A DNA stretch of 64,000 nucleotides from JAQBQB01 sp963757185 (GCA_963757185.1 CAVWQI010000002.1:992001-1056000), one strand, 5' to 3'. Counted from the stretch's first letter, positions 41,554-51,067 are shown. The notes: generated by a model not told the origin, from the sequence alone. A program made the numbers and translations.

Positions 41554-44520
41554 ATGAGGATCGGGACTGAGATGCGACGTCGCGCCGCGAGTCATACAAT
41601 CGCTTTACTAGTTGTTGGCTTCAGCCTGTTCTCCTGTTCGGAAAACCCCATCGCGCCGTCGAGGATCAGGCCTGGCGCGGCGCGCCTCGACGAGTCGGCC
41701 ACTCGGCCGGCGATCGTCATCAGCCAGATCTACGGCGGCGGCGGCAACTCCGGCGCGACACTGAGAAACGACTTCATCGAGCTGTTCAATCCTGGCGGCG
41801 TCGCCGTTTCGGTCACTGGATGGAGCGTGCAGTACGCGTCGTCGGCAGGCATAACCTGGCAGGTGACGAATCTGTCGGGGACGATCCAGCCGGGCGCCTA
41901 CTATCTGGTGCAGGAGCAGGCGGGCGCCAACATGAACGCCGCGGCTCTCCCCACGCCCGACGCAATCGGCGCTGGTCTCGGCATCGCAATGTCGGCATCA
42001 GATGGCAAGGTGGCGCTCGTTCAGTCTCAAACGGCGCTCACTGGCGCTTGTCCGACGGCTCTGGATCTGGTCAGCTATGGAACCGGCAACTGCCCCCCGG
42101 CCCCGAACGCCAACGCGGCCCCCGGTCTCTCCGCCACGACCTCTGATACTCGAAACGACGACGGCTGCGCGTACACCGCGAGTCCGAGCGCCGATTTCAC
42201 GAGGGTTACCCAGCCCCTCACCCCCCGCAACAGCGCGGCGCCGGTCCACGTGTGTCCCGGGCAGCTGCCCCTCGGACCCCTCGATCACGTGTCGATTGCC
42301 GGTCCGGCCACCGTCACACTCACCGCGGGGAGCGCGACAACCCTCGTCGCGACACCGCAGGACGCCAACAACCAGACAGTTCCCACGGCGACCGTGAGCT
42401 GGGCCTCGAGCAACAGTTCCGTGGCGAGCGTCAATCCCCAGAGCGGCCAGGTCACAGGCGTCGCCGCCGACCCCAATCCCGTCACGATTACCGCGACCGC
42501 GACCGACAACGCCATCACCGTGATGGCGAGCGTTCAGGTCACCGTGACGACGCCGGAAATCCATTTCATCGACGTCAGCTATTCCGCGGACAGCATGCCC
42601 CCCGGGTTTCAAGCGCAGATGTTCCTCACCGCCCGGGTCTCGAACGGTGGCACGATCGTGCCCGCCAATTTCACTGTCGAAGCTCTCGATCCGACGATCG
42701 CCACGGTCATCGCGCTCCCAAGCGGGTTCATCGTCAACGCGATCGCCCCGCCGGCAATTCCCGGGACCCGGCCGCGTTTCAGAATCACCGCGACGCCGGT
42801 CGGCGGCGGCACACCCGACATCTTCACCACCGGGTTGTCGACGTCCATTCCCGTCGAGGTTCCGGTCAGTTCGCCGGCTTCGATCTACGCGAAGAACGAC
42901 GAGTTCGGAGACCCGACTCCCGCGACCAACTCGAACCCGAATGACCTGCTGATATCGCGAAACCAGTACGTCGTCTCGTACAACGAATCGCGCGGCACGC
43001 CGAACTGGGTCTCGTATGAGCTCGACAATCGGCAATTCGGACCCCAGGACCGATGCAATTGCTTCACGGCCGACCCGAATCTGCCGAGTGACAAGCAGAT
43101 CTTCACTTCCGACTACACCAACGGCGGTTTCGATCGAGGTCACATGACCCGCTCCGCCGATCGCACCACAGCGAACGTCGAAAACGCGACGACCTTCTAT
43201 CTGACGAACGTCGTGCCGCAGCAGGCGGACCTGAATCAGGGCGTCTGGGCGCAGTTCGAAGACTTCGTCGCCGATTCGGCCCAAAAGGGGCGCGCCGTCT
43301 ACATCATCGTCGGTCCGCTATACAGCAAGACGCACGGACTCACGTTTCTGAAAGACGAAGGGAAGGTCGCGGTCCCCGACAGCACCTGGAAAATCGCCAT
43401 CATCGGCCCGCGCATCGGTGGCGTGCCGTTCAAGCTCGGCGACATCCAGACATGGGACGACCTCGCCGGACTCACTGTGCTCGCGGTCAACATGCCAAAC
43501 GTTGCCGGCGTTCGAAACGATCCCTGGCAGAAGTATCTCACGACGATCGACAAGATCGAAGCCGCAACCGGCTACGATTTCCTGTCGCTACTCCAGACGC
43601 CCTACCAGGACGCCGTTGAGGCTGGGGATCATCCGCCCGTGGCCAGCTTCCTCACGAGCGGAACCGCGAATGAGGGCTCGTCGCTCAAGTTCGACGCGTC
43701 GGCGAGCACTGATCCGGATCTCGGACGTGGCGATCTCGGGCGCACCGAGGCGCTTACCTACACCTGGTACTTCAGCGACCGCACCAAGTCGTCCGGCAAG
43801 GTCGCCTACCACACCTTCCACGACAACGGATCATTCACGGCAACCCTCACCGTGGCCGACGCCTTCGGCTGGGAAAAGAGCTCGACGCAGAGCGTCGACG
43901 TCGCCAATGTCACGCCGACCGTCACATTCGGCGCGACGACGCCGACGTCGATTCTGTCGGGTGATGCCGTCAGCGTGTCGGGCAGTTTCACCGATCCCGG
44001 AGCCGACGCGCCGTGGCGTTCGCTCATCGACTGGGGCAACGGCACCACGACGCCCGCCACGCTGAACTCGTCCGGGGCGCCGATCGCAGGATCGTCGACC
44101 TTCCTCGCCCTTGGCGACTTCACCGTCACGCTCTCGGTGACGGACAAGGATGGCGCGTTAGGCACGAAGTCGCTCACGGTGAACGTCTCGCGGCGCCCGG
44201 TTCCGACGACCATCGAATCGTCCACGATCAATCTCAATGGGAACGGCAACGGGAACGTCGCGCTCACACTGACCAATGGAAACGGTGTCGACGTCTCCGT
44301 CGTCGACGTTTCATCGATTCGACTCGGCGGCGTCGGTGTCAACCGGAACGGAAGTGGATTCCAATCCACGCTGCAGGGCGGCGCGTTGACGCTCAACTTC
44401 AGTCGTCGCGCGCTCGTCGACGCCGGTGTGCTGACGCCGTCGACGACCGAGCTCGATCTCACGGGCTCGCTTTCGACCGGCGTCCTGATCGCCGGTCAAG
44501 TGAGCGTTAGCGTGCACTGA
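41554..44520 (+). CDS. Lipoprotein DNA/RNA non-specific endonuclease with lamin-tail, BIG2 and PKD domains
   Basis: A 988-residue protein. Lipoprotein signal with Cys in LFSCSENP; ATG 41554 or 41572 could start it. Domain order: lamin-tail (IVISQIYGGGGNSGATLRNDFIELFNPGG, about 50-170), BIG2-like (GPATVTLTAGSATTLVATPQD, about 245-330), NUC endonuclease (about 450-680, with DRGH at 527-530 in GGFDRGHMTRSADRT and NVVPQQADLNQGVWAQFED), two PKD-like domains (about 700-900) and a tail. NUC enzymes cut single- and double-stranded nucleic acid with Mg2+. It would digest environmental or biofilm DNA at the cell surface. A GC hairpin follows the stop. Confidence 0.87.
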   Translation: MRIGTEMRRRAASHTIALLVVGFSLFSCSENPIAPSRIRPGAARLDESATRPAIVISQIYGGGGNSGATLRNDFIELFNPGGVAVSVTGWSVQYASSAGITWQVTNLSGTIQPGAYYLVQEQAGANMNAAALPTPDAIGAGLGIAMSASDGKVALVQSQTALTGACPTALDLVSYGTGNCPPAPNANAAPGLSATTSDTRNDDGCAYTASPSADFTRVTQPLTPRNSAAPVHVCPGQLPLGPLDHVSIAGPATVTLTAGSATTLVATPQDANNQTVPTATVSWASSNSSVASVNPQSGQVTGVAADPNPVTITATATDNAITVMASVQVTVTTPEIHFIDVSYSADSMPPGFQAQMFLTARVSNGGTIVPANFTVEALDPTIATVIALPSGFIVNAIAPPAIPGTRPRFRITATPVGGGTPDIFTTGLSTSIPVEVPVSSPASIYAKNDEFGDPTPATNSNPNDLLISRNQYVVSYNESRGTPNWVSYELDNRQFGPQDRCNCFTADPNLPSDKQIFTSDYTNGGFDRGHMTRSADRTTANVENATTFYLTNVVPQQADLNQGVWAQFEDFVADSAQKGRAVYIIVGPLYSKTHGLTFLKDEGKVAVPDSTWKIAIIGPRIGGVPFKLGDIQTWDDLAGLTVLAVNMPNVAGVRNDPWQKYLTTIDKIEAATGYDFLSLLQTPYQDAVEAGDHPPVASFLTSGTANEGSSLKFDASASTDPDLGRGDLGRTEALTYTWYFSDRTKSSGKVAYHTFHDNGSFTATLTVADAFGWEKSSTQSVDVANVTPTVTFGATTPTSILSGDAVSVSGSFTDPGADAPWRSLIDWGNGTTTPATLNSSGAPIAGSSTFLALGDFTVTLSVTDKDGALGTKSLTVNVSRRPVPTTIESSTINLNGNGNGNVALTLTNGNGVDVSVVDVSSIRLGGVGVNRNGSGFQSTLQGGALTLNFSRRALVDAGVLTPSTTELDLTGSLSTGVLIAGQVSVSVH

Positions 44521-44531
44521 TCGCGGCGCGA

Positions 44532-44561
44532 TGACCGGCGGGCGCGGTTGCCCGCCGGTCA
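44532..44561. terminator. GC-rich hairpin after the nuclease gene
   Basis: Perfect 12-bp stem TGACCGGCGGGC / GCCCGCCGGTCA with a 6-base loop, 12 bases after the stop. No T tract follows, so termination is likely weak or Rho-assisted. Confidence 0.5.
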
Positions 44562-44607
44562 CCCCGGCGGCAATTTCAGCAACGAGCTGAAACTCCGTCG
44601 AGGATCC

Positions 44608-46860
44608 ATGCGAAACCGCGTTTTTGCCGTGTCGGCGATGCTCGCCGGCGCGTTGTCCCTCCCTCTCCCGTCGATGGCGCAACAGCGCGCCGTCACCGCC
44701 GACGACTATGCGCGGGCGGAACGGGCCATGAGCTACAACGTCACACCGCTCGTGTTTGGAACCACGGTCCGTCCGACGTGGCTCCCCGACGAGCGCTTCT
44801 GGTTCCGCGATGCTACGCCGAGCGGCACCGAGACGATTCTCGTCGATCCGGCGAAAGGCACACGAATGCGCTGCGACAACGAGCCGAAACACTGCGGCAT
44901 CGACTTCCCGCCGGACACCGCCGGAGGCGGGCGCGGAGGACGTGGCGGCCTTGCCGGACGGGGAGGCGGGGGTCGCGGAGGACGCGGCGGCCGCGCGCCG
45001 GAGACGATGTCGCCGGACGGAACCAAGGGTGCATTCGTCCGCGACTGGAATTTGTGGGTGCGCGACGTCGCCACCGGTCGAGAGACGCAGATCACGACCG
45101 ACGGCGTGAAAAACTTCGGGTATGCCACGGACAACGCCGGGTGGCAGAACAGCGATCGGGCGGTTCTCCTCTGGTCGCCCGACTCCAAGAAGATCGCCAC
45201 ATTTCAGCAGGACCAGCGCAACGTGGGCGAGATGTACTTGGTGAGTACCAAGGTCGGCCACCCGGAGCTGCGCACCTATAAGTATCCGCTCCCCGGCGAT
45301 AGCGTGGTCGCGATGATCCAGCGGGTGATCATCGACCTGAGCGGCGCGGCGCCACGAATGGTTCGCCTCCAGCTGCCGCCGGACCAGCACCGTTCCACGC
45401 TCTGCGACGACATCGCCTGCCGCGGCGGCTCGTGGTCCGACGTCGAGTGGTATCCCGACGGCTCGCACCTCGCGTTCGTGTCCACGTCGCGCGACCACAA
45501 GCACGAGGTTTTGCGAATCGCCGACGCCGGCACCGGCGCCATTCGCGATGTGCTCCAGGAGTCGACGAAGACACAATTCGAATCCGGCAACGGACGCGTG
45601 AATTGGCACGTGCTGCCCGCGTCGAACGAAGTGATCTGGTTTTCTGAGCGTGACAACTGGGGACAGCTCTATCTCTACGATCTCACGACGGGACAGCTCG
45701 AGCACCAGATCACGGCCGGCAACGGCAACGTCACCCAGCTCGTCCGCATCGACGAGGCGAAGCGCGAGCTGTACTTCATCGGCGTTGGCAAGGAGGTGGG
45801 TCACGACCCCTACTTCCGGCACTTCTACAAGATCGCGATCGACGGCAAGGGGCTGACGCTTCTCACGCCCGAGAACGCGGACCACGACGTGTCGCTCTCG
45901 CCGAACAACAAATACCTCTTCGACACGTACTCCACCCCTACGACGCCGCAGACCACCGTGGTGCGCGATCTGAACGGCAAGGTGCTGGTGGCGGTCGAAG
46001 AAGCCGACATCTCTCGCCTCGTGGCCGCGGGGTGGAAGCCGCCCACGCCGATCACCGTCAAGGCGCGCGACGGCAAGACGGACATTTATGGCTTGATGTA
46101 CACGCCGGCGAATCTGGATTCCACCAAGAAGTACCCGATCATCAACCACATCTACCCGGGTCCGCAGACCGGCTCCGTCGGCGGCCGAACGTTCAACCCG
46201 GCGCGCGGCGATGCGCAGGCGCTCGCCGATCTCGGTTTCGTCGTGGTGGAGATCGACGGCATGGGGACGCCGTGGCGCTCCAAAGCGTTCCACGATGCCT
46301 ATTACGCCAACATGGGCGACAACACGCTCCCCGATCAGGTGGCCGGCATGCGCGAGCTCGCGCAACGGTATCGATGGATCGACCTCGATCGAGCCGGGAT
46401 CTACGGTCACTCGGGCGGGGGCTTCGCGACCGCCGACGCGATGTTCCGCTACCCCGACTTTTTCAAAGTTGGGATCTCGGAATCCGGCAACCACGACAAC
46501 CGCGTCTACGAGGACGACTGGGGCGAGCGGTACGAAGGCCTCGACGATGGCCACAACTATGACGAAGCCGCCAACCAGAACCTCGCCAAGAACCTGAAAG
46601 GAAAGTTGCTCCTCGCCCACGGCACGCTCGACAACAACGTGCCGCCGAACAACACCCTCTTGGTAGTCGACGCGCTCATCAAAGCGAACAAGGATTTCGA
46701 CCTGCTGATGCTCCCCAACCAAGCGCACGGCTACGGCACGGAAGCCAACTACATGACGCGTCGCCGTTGGGACTACTTCGTCAAGAACCTTCTCGGCGCC
46801 GAGCCGCCGAAACAATACGAGCTGGGTCCGAAGCAGGCGGGAACGCCGATCACGCCGTAG
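44608..46860 (+). CDS. S9 family peptidase (DPP-IV type), secreted, with an RGG-rich insert
   Basis: A 750-residue enzyme; ATG 44608 follows CGAGGATCC and gives a signal peptide ending SMAQ. A DPPIV_N propeller (about 25-480) is followed by the peptidase domain with the triad Ser602 (GHSGGG), Asp675 (GTLDNNVPP) and His707 (PNQAHGYG). The insert at about nt 44920-45000 reads GGGRGGRGGLAGRGGGG-type sequence and replaces a propeller loop. It shares the overall plan of the S9 enzyme at 4015 but is not a close copy. Likely dipeptidyl peptidase acting on imported peptides in the periplasm. Confidence 0.92.
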   Translation: MRNRVFAVSAMLAGALSLPLPSMAQQRAVTADDYARAERAMSYNVTPLVFGTTVRPTWLPDERFWFRDATPSGTETILVDPAKGTRMRCDNEPKHCGIDFPPDTAGGGRGGRGGLAGRGGGGRGGRGGRAPETMSPDGTKGAFVRDWNLWVRDVATGRETQITTDGVKNFGYATDNAGWQNSDRAVLLWSPDSKKIATFQQDQRNVGEMYLVSTKVGHPELRTYKYPLPGDSVVAMIQRVIIDLSGAAPRMVRLQLPPDQHRSTLCDDIACRGGSWSDVEWYPDGSHLAFVSTSRDHKHEVLRIADAGTGAIRDVLQESTKTQFESGNGRVNWHVLPASNEVIWFSERDNWGQLYLYDLTTGQLEHQITAGNGNVTQLVRIDEAKRELYFIGVGKEVGHDPYFRHFYKIAIDGKGLTLLTPENADHDVSLSPNNKYLFDTYSTPTTPQTTVVRDLNGKVLVAVEEADISRLVAAGWKPPTPITVKARDGKTDIYGLMYTPANLDSTKKYPIINHIYPGPQTGSVGGRTFNPARGDAQALADLGFVVVEIDGMGTPWRSKAFHDAYYANMGDNTLPDQVAGMRELAQRYRWIDLDRAGIYGHSGGGFATADAMFRYPDFFKVGISESGNHDNRVYEDDWGERYEGLDDGHNYDEAANQNLAKNLKGKLLLAHGTLDNNVPPNNTLLVVDALIKANKDFDLLMLPNQAHGYGTEANYMTRRRWDYFVKNLLGAEPPKQYELGPKQAGTPITP

Positions 46861-47084
46861 CAACTCGAGGCCCGCGCCAGACTGGGCGAATCCTCGACGG
46901 GACACACAACCTCGCCCGGTCGCGTTCGCCAAACGCCAGAGCGTCGCCGAGCGCTTTCTGATAGGCAGCGCTCCGGTGTCCGCCATGGACCGTGCCCGAA
47001 ATGCTGTGCTCGTCTTGAAGAACGTGGCGGTCGTGGCACGAATTCATCTACAGTCTCGACGGCACGCAATGGGAACGCCCTAGA

Positions 47085-48914
47085 ATGGCCGCCCGAATCG
47101 AAGACTACGCTCTCATCGGTGACTGTGAGACCGCCGCGCTCGTTTCGCGCGACGGATCGATCGATTGGCTGTGCTGGCCGCGCTTCGACTCGCACGCCTG
47201 CTTCGCCGCGCTCCTTGGCGGCCCCGAGCAGGGACGCTGGCTTCTCGCGCCGGCGGACGCGAACGCAACGACCACGCGCCAATACCGCGACTCGACGATG
47301 ATCCTCGAGACGACCTTCGAGACCCGCGAGGGCGCGGTCACGGTCGTCGATTTCATGCCGCTCCGCGATGGCGAGTCGAACGTCGTGCGCACGGTGACCG
47401 GCCTTCGTGGCTCCGTCGCCATGAAAACGCAGATCATCATGCGTTTCGGCTATGGCTCCATTGTGCCGTGGGTGAGTCGCCTCGAGGACGGAACGCTGCG
47501 CGCGATCGCCGGGCCCGACATGATCATCATCAAGTCGGAGGTTCCGCTCCGCGGCGAGGGCCTCACAACGGTCGGCGACTTCACGGTTTCCGAGGGCGAG
47601 CGGGTGTCTTTCGTGATGACCTGGGGCCCGTCGCATCTCGCGGCACCCAAACCCGTCGATCCCGACCACGCGCTCGAGTTCACCGAGCGCTTTTGGACCA
47701 CGTGGGCCGGGGAGTGCCAGTACACCGGAGAGTGGCGCGACGCGGTCATCCGGTCCGTCCTCACGCTCAAGGCGCTCACCTACCGTCCGACCGGTGGCAT
47801 CGTCGCCGCTCCCACGACGTCGCTCCCCGAGCAGATCGGCGGCGTTCGCAACTGGGACTATCGCTACTGCTGGCTGCGCGACGCGACGCTCACCCTGCTC
47901 GCGCTCATGGATGCCGGCTACTTCCGCGAAGCGGCGGCATGGCGCGATTGGCTGCTGCGCGCGGCGGCGGGAGCCCCCGACCGCGTGCAGATCATGTACG
48001 GGCTGAGCGGCGAGCGGATGCTTCACGAGTGGGAAGTCCCCTGGTTGCCGGGATATGAGAACTCGAAACCCGTCCGCGTCGGCAACGCCGCCCACCAGCA
48101 GCTCCAGCTCGACGTTTACGGCGAAGTGATGGACGCTCTCCACCAAGCGCGGCGCGGAGGACTTCCGGAGACGCCCGAAGCGTGGGCCTTCGAGAAGGCG
48201 CTGCTCGGACAACTCGAGAAGATGTGGCAGCGCCCCGATCAAGGAATCTGGGAAACTCGCGGCGCGCCGCAGGACTTCACGCATTCCAAGGTCATGGCGT
48301 GGGTCGCGTTCGACCGCGCCATCAAGAGCGCCGAGCAATTCAACCTCGATGGGCCGCTCGACCGATGGGGAACGCTGCGCGATGCGATCCACGAGGAAGT
48401 CTGCCAACGCGCCTATGACGAGTCGATCGGGGCGTTCGTGCAGTCGTATCAATCGCGCATCGCCGACGCGGCGACGCTCGTCATCCCCCTCGTCGGCTTT
48501 CTCCCCGCCGACGACCCGCGCGTCGCGGGCACGGTGGCGTTCGTGGAAAAGCATCTCCTCGTCGACGGGCTCGTCCTGCGCTACGACAGCGAGCACACCG
48601 ACGACGGACTTCCTGCGGGCGAAGGCGCGTTTCTCGCCTGCAGCTTCTGGCTCGCCGACAACTACGTGCTGCTCGGCCGCCGCGACGACGCGTTGCGCCT
48701 CTTCGAGCGGCTCCTCTCCCTGCGCAATGACCTCGGCCTTCTCTCCGAGGAGTACGACCCGCGTCTCGAGCGACAGGTGAGCAACTTTCCGCAGGCGTTC
48801 TCGCACATCGCGTTGCTCAGCACCGCGTTCAACCTCGGCCACGCCGAGCACCAGCACGCGCCGCGCCCCGCTGAGCAACGGCCGAACCACGCCACTCACC
48901 ACGTTCCGGCGTGA
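47085..48914 (+). CDS. GH15-family glucoamylase/trehalase
   Basis: A 609-residue cytoplasmic protein (no signal). An N-terminal beta-sandwich (IEDYALIGDCETAALVSRDGSIDWLCWPRFDS) is followed by the (alpha/alpha)6 barrel: GVRNWDYRYCWLRDATLTLLAL, LPWL-like EWEVPWLPGYENSKPVRVGNAA, DGLPAGEGAFLACSFWLADNY with the catalytic Glu candidate, and LLSEEYDPRLERQVSNFPQAFSHIALL. Bacterial members of this architecture include glucoamylases and GH15 trehalases, so either starch oligomers or trehalose could be the substrate. Stand-alone unit; the 224 bases upstream show only a 7-bp hairpin (46949-46973). Confidence 0.88.
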   Translation: MAARIEDYALIGDCETAALVSRDGSIDWLCWPRFDSHACFAALLGGPEQGRWLLAPADANATTTRQYRDSTMILETTFETREGAVTVVDFMPLRDGESNVVRTVTGLRGSVAMKTQIIMRFGYGSIVPWVSRLEDGTLRAIAGPDMIIIKSEVPLRGEGLTTVGDFTVSEGERVSFVMTWGPSHLAAPKPVDPDHALEFTERFWTTWAGECQYTGEWRDAVIRSVLTLKALTYRPTGGIVAAPTTSLPEQIGGVRNWDYRYCWLRDATLTLLALMDAGYFREAAAWRDWLLRAAAGAPDRVQIMYGLSGERMLHEWEVPWLPGYENSKPVRVGNAAHQQLQLDVYGEVMDALHQARRGGLPETPEAWAFEKALLGQLEKMWQRPDQGIWETRGAPQDFTHSKVMAWVAFDRAIKSAEQFNLDGPLDRWGTLRDAIHEEVCQRAYDESIGAFVQSYQSRIADAATLVIPLVGFLPADDPRVAGTVAFVEKHLLVDGLVLRYDSEHTDDGLPAGEGAFLACSFWLADNYVLLGRRDDALRLFERLLSLRNDLGLLSEEYDPRLERQVSNFPQAFSHIALLSTAFNLGHAEHQHAPRPAEQRPNHATHHVPA

Positions 48915-48941
48915 TCGGTCTCCCGCCCCCTGCCCTCCCCT

Positions 48942-49781
48942 TCAGCGGATTAGCGCGACTCCGTTCCCCGGCGTAGGAAAACGCACGAACACCTCCGGAT
49001 CGTGCCCCGGCACGATCAGCCGCGGATCGGACGCGAGGCTCAGCATGCGCGACTGCGCCCGAAGATTCGACGCCGAGTCGAGGGTCTGTGCGATCGGGAC
49101 GTGCTTCGCGAAGTTCTCGTAGAGATACGCGTTGTCCGACGCGAGCACGACGGTACCGGCCGCCGTCGTCACCGTCGCGAACTGCGAAGCGAAGGTGTGC
49201 TTGCCGCCCGTGTACACGGTGATCCCCGGAATGATTTCCTTCCCGTCGCCGTCGATGAGCATGACCCGCCCCTCGTGCGCGATGCCGGCGAGGATCTTCG
49301 CATCGGCGGCGTCGATCGCGCGGTCTTTCACGACGCCCGACGAGTCGAGGTGATGATCGAATTCCTCCCGCTGAATCCAGACCTTCGCGCGCGGGAACAG
49401 ATCGATTCCGTCCAGATGATCCCAGTGAACGTGGCTGACGATGACGTCCGTCACGTCTTCGGGTTTGATGCCCAGCTTGCCGATCGCTTCACTCGGCGGA
49501 GAGAAATCCGTGGGATGCCAGCGGCTCACGAGGTCGGCGCGATGGAACCCAGCATCGACGAGAATCGTGCGCCCGCCGCCCTTGATCACCCACACCATCA
49601 TCGCGAGGTCCATGCGGCGCCCCGTGTCGGCGCCTGCGATCAACCCCGAGACGCGGAAACGCGGCAGCGTCGCGTAGCGAACTGCGTAGACGTCATACGT
49701 CGGCGGTGCCTTGGCCGGCACCGTCGCCACGCCAAAAACGGCGAGAGCGAGCAGCGAAACGCGCGATGCGGCAGAGACCAC
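48942..49781 (-). CDS. MBL-fold hydrolase, AHL-lactonase-like family, secreted
   Basis: A 279-residue protein with a signal peptide (residues 1-24). Metallo-beta-lactamase motifs: SHVHWDHLDGI (HxHxDH), WIQREEFDHHL, GGKHTFASQF with a metal-ligand His, VVLASDNAYLYENF and PGHDPEVF. The arrangement (HVHWDHL, QREE, YTGGKHT) is that of the N-acyl homoserine lactonase-like subgroup. Whether it opens homoserine lactones or another ester/lactone is unknown; the export signal is unusual for a quorum-quenching lactonase. The GNAT gene is 8 bases upstream in the same direction. Confidence 0.85.
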   Translation of the reverse strand: MVSAASRVSLLALAVFGVATVPAKAPPTYDVYAVRYATLPRFRVSGLIAGADTGRRMDLAMMVWVIKGGGRTILVDAGFHRADLVSRWHPTDFSPPSEAIGKLGIKPEDVTDVIVSHVHWDHLDGIDLFPRAKVWIQREEFDHHLDSSGVVKDRAIDAADAKILAGIAHEGRVMLIDGDGKEIIPGITVYTGGKHTFASQFATVTTAAGTVVLASDNAYLYENFAKHVPIAQTLDSASNLRAQSRMLSLASDPRLIVPGHDPEVFVRFPTPGNGVALIR

Positions 49782-49789
49782 TCTTCCTC

Positions 49790-50254
49790 CTAGTCGAAAT
49801 CCTTGCCGTAGCGTCGCCCAGTGTGGCGATAGCCGATACGCTCATAGAACGCGTGCGCGCCCGTCCGCTGGAGCGCCGTCGTCACGACGATGCGATGGCA
49901 TCCCTGCGCGTGCGCCCATCGCTCCGCCTCCTCGACCAACGCACGCCCGACGCCGCGTGAACGCTGCGACTCGTCGACAACGAGGAGCGTGAGCTGCGCG
50001 ATCGGCGCTTCGTGGTTGATCGTGTGGCGGATGTGGACCGTGGCTAAACCCACCGGGCCCTCTCCGGAGTCGGCGACGAGCGTGCGCACGTTCGGGTCCC
50101 GCTGTAGGCGAACGAGCCGCTGCGGCATCGCGCCCGCCTGCGTCGGGTAGCCGAGTTGCTCGCACAACCGCGACATCGCTTCGGCGTCCTCGGCGCGCGC
50201 GTCACGAACAGCCGCCTCTACTTTTCCCGCGTCCACAGAAGCAGCGTCCCGCAT
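49790..50254 (-). CDS. GNAT family N-acetyltransferase
   Basis: A 154-residue cytoplasmic enzyme with the GNAT fold: EAMSRLCEQLGYP near the N-terminus, TLLVVDESQRSRGVGRALVEEAERWA as the acetyl-CoA pyrophosphate-binding motif (RSRGVG) and GAHAFYERIGYRHTGRRYGK at the C-terminus. Substrate not identifiable. Starting at the ATG at 50254 it overlaps the end of the upstream plug-protein gene by 37 bases; GTG 50236 is an alternative start. Its position suggests a three-gene unit with the plug protein and MBL hydrolase. Confidence 0.85.
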   Translation of the reverse strand: MRDAASVDAGKVEAAVRDARAEDAEAMSRLCEQLGYPTQAGAMPQRLVRLQRDPNVRTLVADSGEGPVGLATVHIRHTINHEAPIAQLTLLVVDESQRSRGVGRALVEEAERWAHAQGCHRIVVTTALQRTGAHAFYERIGYRHTGRRYGKDFD

Positions 50255-51045
50255 TCGCCCGATTTGAACTCCATTGGAAGTGACGCCGATCCGGGATAGA
50301 ACTCGACGCCGGCGAGGTCGGAAACGAGAAAGCTACTCAGATCCGGCGGTGGAACGTCGCGCCCCATTCGCGCGAGATCGTAGATTTGAATCCCGTCGAG
50401 ATAGATGGTCGCGTAGCACTGCGGCGGCAGCGGGTTCGTCCTCGATCGGCCGCCACCAACTCCGCCGCCGTTTCGCGTCGACACCATGTAAGCGGCGTCG
50501 CCCACATGTCGATAGATACGCATCCCCGCCAACCGTGACGAAAGCACGTCCGGCAGACGGTGATCCTCGTTCTTCCGCAGCGTCGAGTCGTCGATGAAGT
50601 AGCCGCCCGCGTGGTTGTGCATTCGCTCGACGAAGCCGTTCAGGTTGGGTGAGATGTATTCGCGCGGCTTCTTCGCTTCGGCGACAACGGAATCGAGGGG
50701 AACCGCGCGCTCGCCGAGCACGAAATCATGCCGCGTTTCCGGTCCGGCGCCCAGCTCGACCGTGTCCGCGACGGTGTGATAGCCGATGAGGCGTACGACG
50801 ACGAGTTGCCTCCCCGACGGGAACTCCGTGAGCCGGAACTCGCCCTTGGCGTTGGTACGCACGCTCGCGTTCAGCGCCGGCGCCATCACCTCGGCATTCT
50901 GGATCGGGTGGCCGCGCGCCGAGTCTGCGACGACGGTTCCAAAGATTGCCCCGGTCTGTGCCGCGGCGGATGTCGCGATGCAACAGATCAACGCCACCAC
51001 GAATGCGCCAAGCGCGCGCCGTCTGAACTGCCGCCTCGTGCTCAT
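50218..51045 (-). CDS. CarboxypepD_reg domain plus orphan TonB-plug-like protein
   Basis: A 275-residue exported protein: signal peptide (LGAFVVALICCIATSAAAQ), a carboxypeptidase-regulatory-like Ig domain (GAIFGTVVADSARGHPIQNAEVM to RHDFVLGERA, about 30-115), then a region like a TonB-receptor plug (LPDVLSSRLAGMRIYRHVGD, CYATIYLDGIQIYD, VSDLAGVEFYPGSASLPMEF). No beta-barrel follows, so it is not a full receptor. Such short proteins may be surface adaptors or receptor relics. It overlaps the GNAT gene. Confidence 0.75.
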   Translation of the reverse strand: MSTRRQFRRRALGAFVVALICCIATSAAAQTGAIFGTVVADSARGHPIQNAEVMAPALNASVRTNAKGEFRLTEFPSGRQLVVVRLIGYHTVADTVELGAGPETRHDFVLGERAVPLDSVVAEAKKPREYISPNLNGFVERMHNHAGGYFIDDSTLRKNEDHRLPDVLSSRLAGMRIYRHVGDAAYMVSTRNGGGVGGGRSRTNPLPPQCYATIYLDGIQIYDLARMGRDVPPPDLSSFLVSDLAGVEFYPGSASLPMEFKSGECGTLLLWTREK

Positions 51046-51067
51046 GACCCCGCTCCTGCCAACGACC

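Noticed and set aside
44311..46986. Long minus-strand frame of 891 codons across the S9 peptidase
   Set aside because: Rich in Arg/Val/Gly/His with no domain; it is the complement of a clear S9 peptidase and part of the nuclease gene. High GC keeps antisense frames open.
46861..47084. Hidden small gene or RNA in the 224-base gap before the GH15 gene
   Set aside because: Only a 7-bp hairpin (46949-46973) is seen, with no promoter, T tract or credible frame.
46773..48902. Minus-strand frame of 709 codons opposite the GH15 gene
   Set aside because: No recognisable motif, no signal or start context; shadow of the GH15 glucoamylase/trehalase, whose domain signatures are intact.
48942..49781. Calling the MBL protein a proven quorum-quenching lactonase
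   Set aside because: Motifs show only the fold and subgroup; the export signal and lack of AHL system nearby leave the substrate open.
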